64,000 nucleotides of DNA from Cellulomonas edaphi. GTDB taxonomy: Bacteria; Actinomycetota; Actinomycetes; Actinomycetales; Cellulomonadaceae. Location of the stretch: the NCBI RefSeq assembly GCF_030362815.1, contig NZ_JAUCGR010000003.1, forward strand, positions 62,001 through 126,000. Direction: 5' to 3'. The position numbers and the translations under genes were made by a program. The notes under the pieces were generated by a model. It did no database searches, was not told the origin of the DNA, and worked only from the letters and a program-made list of their open reading frames with translations. This document shows positions 19,004 through 26,799 of the stretch, piece after piece. How positions within the stretch are numbered: the first letter of the stretch is position 1; every line of letters begins with the position of its first letter.

Positions 19004-19480
19004 TCAGAACGGCCCGTTCGGGAAGACCTCCTCGGTGGTGTCGGCGTAGCCGGACTCCTGCTCGGCCAGGTAGGTCTCCCATGCCTGCAGGTCCCAGATC
19101 TCGACCCGGGTCCCCGCACCGATCACGGCGACGTCCCGGTCGAGCCCGGCGTACTTGCGCAGCACCGGCGGGATGGAGATGCGGCCCTGCTTGTCGGGCA
19201 GCTCGTCGCTGGCGCCGGACAGGAACACGCGCAGGTAGTCACGGGCCTGCTTGCTCGTGACCGGCGCCTGCGCGAGCTGGCCGTGGTACCGACGGAACTC
19301 GTCCATCGGAAGCAAGAAGAGGCAGCGCTCCTGGCCGCGGGTCATGACCAGACCCGTTGAGAGCTGACCACGGAACTTGGCCGGAAGGATGAGCCGGCCC
19401 TTCTCGTCCAGACGCGGGGTGTACGTGCCGAGGAAGGGCGCGGACGAGCCGAAGAGGCCGGACGTCGCATCACTGGACAC
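19004..19480 (-). CDS. mraZ: Transcriptional regulator MraZ
   Basis: DNA-binding protein that controls the dcw operon by binding short direct repeats at its own promoter. The 158-residue product has two SpoVT/AbrB-like halves, each with the DxKGRlxlP pattern: [15 protein letters not shown] (first) and [13 protein letters not shown] (second). GTG at 19480 has a GGGAGG ribosome binding site; a longer in-frame reading to 19600 would run through the operator. It heads the cluster. Confidence 0.94.
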   Translation of the reverse strand: MSSDATSGLFGSSAPFLGTYTPRLDEKGRLILPAKFRGQLSTGLVMTRGQERCLFLLPMDEFRRYHGQLAQAPVTSKQARDYLRVFLSGASDELPDKQGRISIPPVLRKYAGLDRDVAVIGAGTRVEIWDLQAWETYLAEQESGYADTTEEVFPNGPF

Positions 19481-19521
19481 CCCGCCTCCCTCCCTTGTCT
19501 CGAGCTCGGCTCTCCCTGCCT

Positions 19522-19563
19522 CACCACGTGCCCCCACGGTACTCCACTTTCCTCCACTGGCAA
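19522..19563 (-). promoter_or_regulatory. mraZ promoter with four phased MraZ boxes
   Basis: Minus strand: -35 TTGCCA (19558-19563), a 16-base spacer and -10 TACCGT (19536-19541). Four GTGGNG repeats stand at exactly ten-base steps: GTGGAG (19552-19557), GTGGAG (19542-19547), GTGGGG (19532-19537) and GTGGTG (19522-19527). Boxes 1 and 2 fill the spacer, so bound MraZ should occlude RNA polymerase. Confidence 0.85.
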
Positions 19564-19618
19564 TCGTGCCGGGGCCCGAATTCACCCGTGTGCGCAGCAT
19601 CTGCCCAGGTCATGTGCG

Positions 19619-19634
19619 GTGGTGGGAAGTGGAG
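19619..19634 (+). promoter_or_regulatory. MraZ-type repeat pair, distal to moxR
   Basis: GTGGTG-GGAA-GTGGAG on the plus strand: two GTGGNG units at a ten-base step, same form as the mraZ operator but pointing to the divergent moxR gene. The 369-base mraZ-moxR gap otherwise holds only the promoters and a second pair. Confidence 0.45.
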
Positions 19635-19764
19635 GGGAAATGCACCGCGCGAACGCTCGGGCATGTCGTGCGCCGGCAGGGCGCGCGTCGTACCGCCGCA
19701 TTCACGGGCAAACCGGACTCCGAACAGCGCCGACGCCCGCTCGGGGGGCGCCCCGGGGCGCGCG

Positions 19765-19780
19765 GTGGAGCGAAGTGGTG
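19765..19780 (+). promoter_or_regulatory. MraZ-type repeat pair, proximal to moxR
   Basis: GTGGAG-CGAA-GTGGTG on the plus strand, again at a ten-base step, about 35 bases upstream of the moxR -10 candidate TAGGCT (19816-19821). The -35 is poorly defined (TGCCGG at 19793-19798). Confidence 0.45.
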
Positions 19781-19849
19781 GGGTGAACTCCCTGCCGGGG
19801 TGGGCGGTCGGCACGTAGGCTCGTGGCAGTCCCGCCAAAGGAGGCGTTC

Positions 19850-20851
19850 ATGCTGCAGGCCGTGCCCACGTCGAGCGAGCTCGACGACCTCGTCCAGACG
19901 ATGCAGCGCATGAGCGCGGGGATCGGCCAGGTGGTCAGCGGCCGGCCGGAGCTGGTGCAGACGACGCTCGCCGTGCTGCTCGCCGAGGGGCACCTCCTGC
20001 TCGAGGACGTCCCGGGCGTCGGCAAGACCACGCTCGCCAAGGCGCTCGCCCGCTCGATCGACTGCCAGGTGGGGCGCATCCAGTTCACGCCGGACCTGCT
20101 GCCGAGCGACCTGACCGGCGTCAACATCTTCCGCAGCCAGACGCACGAGTTCGAGTTCCGGCCGGGCCCGGTGTTCGCGCACATCGTCATCGGCGACGAG
20201 ATCAACCGCGCCTCGCCCAAGACGCAGTCGGCCCTGCTCGAGTGCATGCAGGAGGCGCAGGCCACGGTCGACGGGCACAGCTATCCCCTGCCGCGCCCGT
20301 TCCTCGTGGTCGCGACGCAGAACCCCGTGGAGATGGAGGGCACGTACCCGCTCCCCGAGGCCCAGCGCGACCGCTTCATGGCCCGCCTCACCGTGGGCTA
20401 CCCCAGCATCGAGTCCGAGCTCGGGATGCTCGACATGCAGGAGTCGTCCGACCCGCTCGTCGACATGCGGCCGGTGACCGACGCCGCCCACGTCGCGCGC
20501 CTCGTCGACACCACGCGCCGGCTGTATGCCGCGCCGGGCGTGAAGCGGTACGTCGTCGACCTCGTCACGGCCACCCGCGAGGACCAGGGCCTGCGCCTCG
20601 GCGCCTCGCCGCGCGCCGCGATCCAGCTGCTCCGCGCCGCCAAGGGCGTGGCCGCGATGGCCGGCCGCGACCACGTGCTCCCCGACGACGTGCAGCAGCT
20701 GGCCGAACCCGTGCTGGCGCACCGCCTGCTGCCGAGCACCGAGTCGCGCCTGTCCGGCCGCGGCACCGACGCGATCGTCCGCGACATCGTGGCGCGCATC
20801 CCGTTGCCCACGCCCGTGCCCGCCTCCCGCGCCTCCCGCGCCATCGGCTGA
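19850..20851 (+). CDS. MoxR-family AAA+ ATPase
   Basis: AAA+ chaperone-like ATPase of the MoxR group, thought to assist assembly of metal- or adhesion-type (VWA) partners together with DUF58 proteins. The 333-residue product has Walker A EDVPGVGKTTLAKALA, Walker B HIVIGDEINRASPKTQSALLE, sensor VATQNPVEMEGTYPLPEAQRDRF and the C-terminal lid with SPRAAIQLLRAAKG. ATG 19850 has a perfect AAAGGAGG six bases upstream; an in-frame upstream ATG at 19823 lacks one. First gene of a three-gene operon. Confidence 0.93.
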   Translation: MLQAVPTSSELDDLVQTMQRMSAGIGQVVSGRPELVQTTLAVLLAEGHLLLEDVPGVGKTTLAKALARSIDCQVGRIQFTPDLLPSDLTGVNIFRSQTHEFEFRPGPVFAHIVIGDEINRASPKTQSALLECMQEAQATVDGHSYPLPRPFLVVATQNPVEMEGTYPLPEAQRDRFMARLTVGYPSIESELGMLDMQESSDPLVDMRPVTDAAHVARLVDTTRRLYAAPGVKRYVVDLVTATREDQGLRLGASPRAAIQLLRAAKGVAAMAGRDHVLPDDVQQLAEPVLAHRLLPSTESRLSGRGTDAIVRDIVARIPLPTPVPASRASRAIG

Positions 20852-22098
20852 TGCGCCTGCGTCCCACCGCCCGTGGCTGGGGCCTGGCGGGCGTCGGCCT
20901 CGCGACCCTGGGCCTCGGTACGGGCATGGGGTCGACCGACCTGGTGCGGATCGCCGCGCTCGCGCTGCTCTGCGTCGGCGGTGCGGCGGCCGTCGTCGCC
21001 TGGCGCGACCCCGCTCGGGGACGCAGCCGGATCGACGTCGAGCGGCTGGTCATGCCGAACCCCGTGCACGCGGGGTCCGTCGTCGGGGTCGACGTCCACA
21101 TCCGGGCGCACGACGTGGGATCACGCACGCGCCTGGCGGGCCTCCGGTTCGCCGAGCAGGCCGCGACCGAGCTCTCGGCCGGACGGCCGCTCAAGGCGCA
21201 GGTCTCCCGCGAGCGCGCGCACGTCACCGTGAGCTACACGGTCGAGGCCGCCCGCCGGGGCCGCTGGCCCATCGGCCCGCTCGTGGTCACGCGCTCGGAC
21301 GTCTTCGGCACCGTCACCACCTCCACGACGCTCGGGGACAGCGCGGAGGTGCGCGTGTGGCCGACCATCGCGGCGCTGCCGACGCCGTCGGACGTGCTCG
21401 TGGGCGAGCCGGACCGGGTGGCCCTGGGTGCCCGGTCCCCCTCCACGGACGACGCGTCGCTGCGCGACTACCGCGAGGGCGACGACCTGCGCCGCGTGCA
21501 CTGGAGCAGCAGCGCCCGCCGCGGCGCCCTCATGGTGCGGTCCGACGAGCGAGCCGGCATGCGTCCGGTCTCCGTGCTCATGGACCTGCCGCTGCGCAGC
21601 GCGGGTGCGCTCGAGTGGACCATCTCCGCCGGTGCCTCGATGGCGCTGGCGATGCTCGACGCGGGCCACCCGGTGCGGATGCTGGACGGCACGCACGTCT
21701 CGGCCGTCGGCACGCCGTTCGTGCACGCGCGCACGGACTCGGCGCGCAGCGCGCTCCTCGATCGCACGATCGACCTGGAACGGCCCCGCGCGGCCGCCGA
21801 CGCCGAGAAGGCACTGATCGCCGCGGCCCACATGCTCGACAGCACCGAGGCCGGCGGGGAGATCGTGCTCGCCGTGCTGGGCGCCCTGAGCGTGCGCTCC
21901 CGCGAGGCCCTCGCGCACGTGGTCGATACGGCGCAGGGGTGGGCCATGGTCCGCTCGGACGGTTCGACGGCCGCCCGCCAGAGCGACGCCGAGCACACGG
22001 TCCGCGCCCTGCGGCGCGCGGGGTGGAGAGCCGTCATGGTCGAGCCGGGCGAGGACGTCGTCGGCGCCTGGACCCGGATGCTGGGGAGCGTGCGATGA
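20851..22098 (+). CDS. DUF58 domain protein
   Basis: Membrane-anchored DUF58 protein of 415 residues, the standard partner of MoxR ATPases. Two hydrophobic stretches lie at about 10-48. Further on are TVSYTVEAARRGRWPIGPLVVTRSDVFG and the DUF58 signature SLRDYREGDDLRRVHWSSSARRGALMVRSDE. ATG 20851 shares one base with the moxR TGA (TGATG). It may form a complex with the ATPase and the following transglutaminase; the substrate is unknown. Confidence 0.9.
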   Translation: MRLRPTARGWGLAGVGLATLGLGTGMGSTDLVRIAALALLCVGGAAAVVAWRDPARGRSRIDVERLVMPNPVHAGSVVGVDVHIRAHDVGSRTRLAGLRFAEQAATELSAGRPLKAQVSRERAHVTVSYTVEAARRGRWPIGPLVVTRSDVFGTVTTSTTLGDSAEVRVWPTIAALPTPSDVLVGEPDRVALGARSPSTDDASLRDYREGDDLRRVHWSSSARRGALMVRSDERAGMRPVSVLMDLPLRSAGALEWTISAGASMALAMLDAGHPVRMLDGTHVSAVGTPFVHARTDSARSALLDRTIDLERPRAAADAEKALIAAAHMLDSTEAGGEIVLAVLGALSVRSREALAHVVDTAQGWAMVRSDGSTAARQSDAEHTVRALRRAGWRAVMVEPGEDVVGAWTRMLGSVR

Positions 22099-24431
22099 GC
22101 GTCGTCACCCGACTGGCGCCGCGCGGTGGCCGCGCCGCGATCGCCACGGCCCTCGTGGCCGTCGGCACGTGCGCGAGCACCCTGGCGTTGGGCAACCTCC
22201 TGGACGGCACCGGCTCGCGTGGCGCGATCTGGATGGGCGTCGTCATGCTCGCCGCGCTCGTCGCGGGCGTGCGCTGGCTGACCCGCACGTGGTGGATCCC
22301 GTCCGCCGTCGGCGCCGTCGCCGCCCTGATCACCCTCGTCCTGCGCTACGGCGCGCCCCCCGGCCGGGTCCAGCTCGTGCCCGACCTGGACGCCTGGGAC
22401 CGGACAACCTCGGCCTGGGGTGACGGACTGTCGATCATCAACTCGTCCGTCGTCCCCCTGACCGTCACACGGTCGGTCGAGCTCGTCATGCTGGTGGGCG
22501 CGCTGTCGGTGTTCCTGCTCGCGGACCTGCTCGCCGTCGCCCTCGGACGCGCGGCATGGGCGGGGCTCGTGTACGCCGCCATGTGGATCCCCGCGGTCTC
22601 ACTGGGCTTCGGCATCGGTGCGGGCGCGCTGTTCTGGACCGGCGCGGCCTACCTGCTGCTGCTGGCGCTCACCGCGGCGCCGCACGCCGGCCGCGTCGAG
22701 CGCAGCAGGCTCGCGTCCGCCGCCGCGTGGTCGACGGCCGCCGTCCTGGTCGGCGCGGTCCTGCTGGGCCCCGTGCTCGCGGCCATCCCCGGCTGGTCCG
22801 CGATCAGGCTCCCGAGCTTCGGGAGCGGCTCGGCCGGGCCGGTGCGGCTCAGCGACCAGCTGGACCTGCGCCACAGCCTGGGCCAGCGCAGCGGGCAGAC
22901 CGTGCTGACGTACTCGGTCACGGCCCCTGAGCCTGTGCAACCGGCCGACGAGGACGCGGCGTCGCCGAGCGCGTCGGCGAGCCCATCGGCGAGCCCGTCG
23001 GCGAGCCAGAGCCCGACGGGCCCGTCCGTGAGCGCCGGCAGCCTCGGGCCGCTGCGCGCCTTCACGCTCACGGAGTTCGACGGCCGCACGTGGACCCCCA
23101 CGACGCCGACGGCCACGGGACCGGTCGTCCCGGGTGGCCTGCTCTCGCCCGACCCGCAGCTGGCCAACCAGCCGCCCAGCGCCGAGCGGGGGACGCTCGC
23201 TCGGGTCGACGTCAAGGTGGCCTCGCTGGACGAGGCCCGCCTCCCCATCGGGATCTTCCCCCGGACCGTCGACGTGCCCGGCCAGTGGCAGTACGACGCC
23301 GACCGCGACGAGGTGTTCGGGTCAGCGGCGACCTCCCCCGGGCTCGAGTACTCGATGGTCGTGGAGATGCCGAACCTCACCTCGAACGACCTCGCCGACG
23401 CCACGACGCCCGCTCCCGACGACGCGACCGCCTCCGGCGTGCTGGACGTCCCGGAGACCTCTCACCGCGACGACATCGCGGAGCTCGCCCGGGAGATCAC
23501 CGCCGACGCGACCACGCCGTACCAGCGGGCGATGGACCTGCAGACGTACCTGCGCTCGACCGCCAACTTCACGTACGACGTGCGCGTGGCGCCCGCCAAG
23601 ACCGACGACGCCGTGTGGGACTTCCTGCAGGACAAGCACGGGTACTGCGTGCAGTTCGCGACGACCATGACGATCATGGCGCGCACGCTGGACATCCCGG
23701 CGCGCGTCGGCATCGGCTTCCTGCCCGGCAAGTCGGACGGCGAGGGGTCGATCGTGGTCACGGGGAAGCAGGCTCACGCATGGCCCGAGCTCTACTTCGG
23801 GGACGACCTCGGCTGGGTGCGCTTCGAGCCGACTCCCGCGATCCAGTCCGGCGCCCCGCCGGTGTGGAGCGACCCGTTCCGCTCCTCCGACCAGGTCACG
23901 GGACCGGACGCGATCCGGCCCACCGGCCAGGCGCAGGCGCCGGGCAGCGACTCCACGTCCGAGCCGGAGCAGAGTTCGACGTCGACGCCGGCGCAGGGCA
24001 CCAACTGGGTGCCCGTGGGCATCACCGTGGCGATCGTGCTGGCCCTGGCGACGATCGCCGCCGCCGTCGCCGTGGCGCACCGGCGCCGCCGGGTGGACCT
24101 CACGCCCGAGGCGGCGTGGAGCCGGCTGCGGCGCGCGCTGGGCTCGCGGGGGATCCGCTGGTCGGACGCCACCACGCCTCGTGCCGCCGTGGACCTGATC
24201 CAGGCGCAGCTGGTGGAGCGGAGCGAGCGCGGGCTCGAGGGCGGCGCTGCCGAGAGCCTGGTGTCGCTGTCACGCCTCGTCGAGGCCGACCGTTACGCGC
24301 CGAGCGCGCCCGATGTCGACCCGGAGGTGCTGGAGCGCGCGGTCCGCGAGATCACCCTCGCGGTGAAGGACCTGCTCAGCGACCGTCCTCGCCGCGACGC
24401 TTCTCCCAGCGCTCCTCGAGTCGGGTCATGA
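22095..24431 (+). CDS. Transmembrane transglutaminase-like protein (TgpA/DUF3488 type)
   Basis: Large membrane protein of 778 residues with N-terminal membrane segments (about 15-230) and an extracytoplasmic Ser/Pro/Ala linker (around 285-310, SPSASASPSASPSAS-like). A transglutaminase-like domain has Cys in HGYCVQFATTM, His in GKQAHAWPELYF and WVRFEPTPA where many relatives have Asp in place of this Glu. A further membrane segment (about 640-660) and a DUF4129-like cytoplasmic tail follow. ATG overlaps the DUF58 stop (ATGA). The 3' end overlaps the convergent DUF3040 gene by 56 bases. Role in the cell envelope is inferred from family and operon. Confidence 0.88.
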   Translation: MSVVTRLAPRGGRAAIATALVAVGTCASTLALGNLLDGTGSRGAIWMGVVMLAALVAGVRWLTRTWWIPSAVGAVAALITLVLRYGAPPGRVQLVPDLDAWDRTTSAWGDGLSIINSSVVPLTVTRSVELVMLVGALSVFLLADLLAVALGRAAWAGLVYAAMWIPAVSLGFGIGAGALFWTGAAYLLLLALTAAPHAGRVERSRLASAAAWSTAAVLVGAVLLGPVLAAIPGWSAIRLPSFGSGSAGPVRLSDQLDLRHSLGQRSGQTVLTYSVTAPEPVQPADEDAASPSASASPSASPSASQSPTGPSVSAGSLGPLRAFTLTEFDGRTWTPTTPTATGPVVPGGLLSPDPQLANQPPSAERGTLARVDVKVASLDEARLPIGIFPRTVDVPGQWQYDADRDEVFGSAATSPGLEYSMVVEMPNLTSNDLADATTPAPDDATASGVLDVPETSHRDDIAELAREITADATTPYQRAMDLQTYLRSTANFTYDVRVAPAKTDDAVWDFLQDKHGYCVQFATTMTIMARTLDIPARVGIGFLPGKSDGEGSIVVTGKQAHAWPELYFGDDLGWVRFEPTPAIQSGAPPVWSDPFRSSDQVTGPDAIRPTGQAQAPGSDSTSEPEQSSTSTPAQGTNWVPVGITVAIVLALATIAAAVAVAHRRRRVDLTPEAAWSRLRRALGSRGIRWSDATTPRAAVDLIQAQLVERSERGLEGGAAESLVSLSRLVEADRYAPSAPDVDPEVLERAVREITLAVKDLLSDRPRRDASPSAPRVGS

Positions 24432-24774
24432 ACCCGCGGTGAGCGCGGGGCGCCGGGGTGCGGCGCACGGTGCCGTCTGCGGCGACAACGCCCTGCGGGC
24501 CCGCCTGGCCACGATGCCGGCGGGGGTTGGCGAACGCGAACGCGACGGCCGCGAACATCACCACGAACCCGAGCACGCCCAGCAGCGGCTGGCTACCAGC
24601 GGCGCCGAACACGAGAAGAAGCAAGCCCACGACGGCACCGACCGACGCGATGACGTACCGGCCGGCGGCTCGGTGACCGTTGTGGGTCAACGTGTTCGCG
24701 AGACGCGGGTCGTCTGATGTGAGCTGTCGCTCCATCTGCTCGAGGACGCGCTGCTCGTACTCGGAGAGTGGCAT
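24376..24774 (-). CDS. DUF3040 family small membrane protein
   Basis: 132-residue protein with the DUF3040 start MPLSEYEQRVLEQMERQL, LANTLTHNGHRAAGRYV, two adjacent membrane segments (about 42-82) and a basic tail. Function unknown; the family is confined to actinobacteria and often sits by division or SOS genes. ATG 24774 has AGGAG upstream. It lies 37 bases past dinB on the same strand, so it may be the third gene of the SOS transcript. Confidence 0.85.
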   Translation of the reverse strand: MPLSEYEQRVLEQMERQLTSDDPRLANTLTHNGHRAAGRYVIASVGAVVGLLLLVFGAAGSQPLLGVLGFVVMFAAVAFAFANPRRHRGQAGPQGVVAADGTVRRTPAPRAHRGFMTRLEERWEKRRGEDGR

Positions 24775-24788
24775 CCCGACTCCTGTCG

Positions 24789-24812
24789 AACCTGATGGAT
24801 CCGTATCAGGTT
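24789..24812. promoter_or_regulatory. Inverted repeat between dinB and the DUF3040 gene
   Basis: AACCTGAT / ATCAGGTT, eight-bp arms with an eight-base centre, touching the dinB stop codon. It could be a weak terminator or attenuator for dinB, or an operator for DUF3040; TATCCT (24814-24819, minus) could be a -10. Confidence 0.45.
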
Positions 24813-26131
24813 CAGGATAGATCGGCTGGTACGAAGGTGGTAGCCGAACGAGCCTCCGACGGGGGGCGAGATGTCGCTCCTGCCCGTATTGAGACCTTTC
24901 CGAAACGTTCGCGGACCACATCCATGGCCTTCTCGGCCTCACGACGGGCGCCGGGCACACCGAGCGCACGCCGCGTCGCCACCGCGACCCCCACGGAGAC
25001 GGGCTCCGCCATGGCCTCCTCGAGCGTGGGCTGGCGCACCGAGTCCGCCACGGCTCCGAGCCCTTCCACGCGCACTCCCACGAGGCGCACGGGCAGACCG
25101 CCGAGATCGGCGGCAGCCAGCAGCTCGCGGGCGGCGAGGTAGATCTCCCGGCCGACGTCCGTCGGGGTCGACAGCGTGCGGGAACGGGTCAGGGTGCGGA
25201 AGTCGGAGGTGCGCACCTTGACGCTCACCGTGCGCCCGACCATGCCGCTCTTGCGCAGGCGCACCGCACAGCGGTCCGCGAGCTCCAGTGCCTTGCTCTG
25301 CACCACGTCGAGGTCGGCGACGTCCTCGACGAACGTCTCCTCCGCGCCGATCGACTTCTCGACGCGTCCCGGGCTCACCGGCCGCGGGTCACGGCCCCAC
25401 GCCAGGTCGTGCAGGTGCGCGCCGGCCACCTTGCCCACGGCCCGCTGCACCGTGGCGACGTCGCTCGCGGCCAGCTCTGCCACCGAGTCGATCCCCGAGC
25501 GAGCCAGCGCCGCCTCCGTGCGCTCCCCCACGCCCCACAAGGCGCCGACCGGAAGCGAGTGGAGGAAGTCGACGGCCGCGGCGCGCGGGATGAGCAGCAC
25601 ACCGTCCGGCTTGGCGTGGCCGGAAGCGAGCTTCGCCACGAACTTGGTCGAGGCGATGCCGACCGAGCACGTCACGCCGTAGCGCTCGTGCACCCGGGCC
25701 CGGATCAGCGCCGCGATGGCGGTGGGCGGCCCGAGCCTGCGCCGCGCGCCTGCGACGTCCAGGAAGGCCTCGTCGACGCTGACCTGCTCCACGAGCGCGG
25801 TGATCTCGCCGAGGAGCTCCATGACGCCCACGGAGACCTCGTGGTAGGCGTGGTGGTCCGGCGGGATGACGACGGCCTGCGGGCACGTGCGCAGCGCGAC
25901 GCTCATGGGCATGGCGGAGTGGACGCCGAACGCGCGCGCCTCGTAGGTCGCGGCCAGCACCACCCCGCGCTGGGCGCCCCCCACGATGACCGGAAGCCCT
26001 CGCAGCTGGGGGCGGCGAGCCAGCTCGACCGACGCGAAGAACGCGTCCATGTCGACGTGCAGGATCGAGCAGCCGTCCTCCTCGCGGCCCCAGTCGCGCC
26101 GCGCGGCAGCGGACCGCGGAGCTCGGCTCAC
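24812..26131 (-). CDS. dinB: DNA polymerase IV (DinB, Y-family)
   Basis: Error-prone translesion polymerase. The 439-residue product has ILHVDMDAFFASVE with the first catalytic Asp pair, YEARAFGVHSAM, SVDEAFLDV with the third acidic residue, SVGIASTKFVAKLAS and GVGERTEAAL, then the little-finger domain. No canonical beta-clamp motif is obvious in the tail. The GTG at 26131 overlaps the stop of the HEPN gene, so the two are co-transcribed under the LexA-controlled promoter. Confidence 0.95.
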   Translation of the reverse strand: MSRAPRSAAARRDWGREEDGCSILHVDMDAFFASVELARRPQLRGLPVIVGGAQRGVVLAATYEARAFGVHSAMPMSVALRTCPQAVVIPPDHHAYHEVSVGVMELLGEITALVEQVSVDEAFLDVAGARRRLGPPTAIAALIRARVHERYGVTCSVGIASTKFVAKLASGHAKPDGVLLIPRAAAVDFLHSLPVGALWGVGERTEAALARSGIDSVAELAASDVATVQRAVGKVAGAHLHDLAWGRDPRPVSPGRVEKSIGAEETFVEDVADLDVVQSKALELADRCAVRLRKSGMVGRTVSVKVRTSDFRTLTRSRTLSTPTDVGREIYLAARELLAAADLGGLPVRLVGVRVEGLGAVADSVRQPTLEEAMAEPVSVGVAVATRRALGVPGARREAEKAMDVVRERFGKVSIRAGATSRPPSEARSATTFVPADLS

Positions 26132-26646
26132 GAGGCCCTCACAGCGAGCATCCCGCCGCGCGTCCGGGCGGCGGGACGCTCGGCTTCACCCAGGCTCGCC
26201 GCTCCCTCGTCGAGCACGAGGCGACGCACCTCGTCGACGAAGTCCTCGGCCGCGCACAGCGTCTGCTCGGCCCGCTCGCCGCTGACGACCTCGAACCGGC
26301 CGGCCTCGACCGCCGCCCTGGCGGACGCGCCGGCCGCGAAGTACTCGGACCACTCGTCCAGCTCGGGGGCGACCTCGTGCAGCATCGCCCAGACCGTGCG
26401 CGGGGCGCGGCGACCACCGGACGCGGCCCTGCTCGCCACGACGGCCGCGCCCGCGCGCACCGCGGCGAGGTGCGCGTGGCTGAACTGCTCCCACGCCTCG
26501 GACGAGTACTGGGCCGCCAGGAGCTCGGCGTCGGCGCGGTGCACCAGCTCGCGGGCACGCGGCGAGACGAGGGACCGCGTGACCGGGACGGGCCCGCGCG
26601 CGTCCCGCCTGTCCTGCACCTGCGTCACCACGTCGAGCGTCGCCAT
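26128..26646 (-). CDS. SAV_6107-type HEPN domain protein
   Basis: 172-residue protein matching the actinobacterial SAV_6107 HEPN family, small helical proteins often found next to dinB. Conserved stretches are SPRARELVHRADAELLAAQYSSEAWEQFSHAHLAAVRAGAAVVA and TVWAMLHEVAPELDEWSEYFAAGA; residues about 105-165 form the second helical half. The RxxxxH nuclease motif of HEPN ribonucleases is not evident, so a catalytic role is not claimed. ATG 26646 has GGGAGGTGG. The gene has a LexA-box promoter and overlaps dinB. Confidence 0.8.
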   Translation of the reverse strand: MATLDVVTQVQDRRDARGPVPVTRSLVSPRARELVHRADAELLAAQYSSEAWEQFSHAHLAAVRAGAAVVASRAASGGRRAPRTVWAMLHEVAPELDEWSEYFAAGASARAAVEAGRFEVVSGERAEQTLCAAEDFVDEVRRLVLDEGAASLGEAERPAARTRGGMLAVRAS

Positions 26647-26665
26647 GACCCCACCTCCCGCACTC

Positions 26666-26694
26666 ATCATCGAACAGATGTTCGATCGCGTCAA
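26666..26694 (-). promoter_or_regulatory. SOS promoter of HEPN-dinB with LexA box
   Basis: Minus strand: -35 TTGACG (26689-26694), exactly 17 bases, -10 GATGAT (26666-26671). The perfect palindromic LexA box TCGAACATCTGTTCGA (26670-26685) fills the spacer and touches the -10, an arrangement that gives tight repression. Confidence 0.9.
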
Positions 26695-26787
26695 CACCGG
26701 CCGCAGAGCCGCCAAGCCGCCGGAGCCCGGCCGTCCCGGGCCGCCGTCCTGCGCTGCGTCCTGCACGTGCATCCCTGACGCAGGCCG

Positions 26788-26793
26788 TACCGT
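26788..26793 (+). promoter_or_regulatory. -10 element, leaderless
   Basis: TACCGT followed by six bases and the ATG at 26800. Confidence 0.4.
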
Positions 26794-26799
26794 GGCGCC

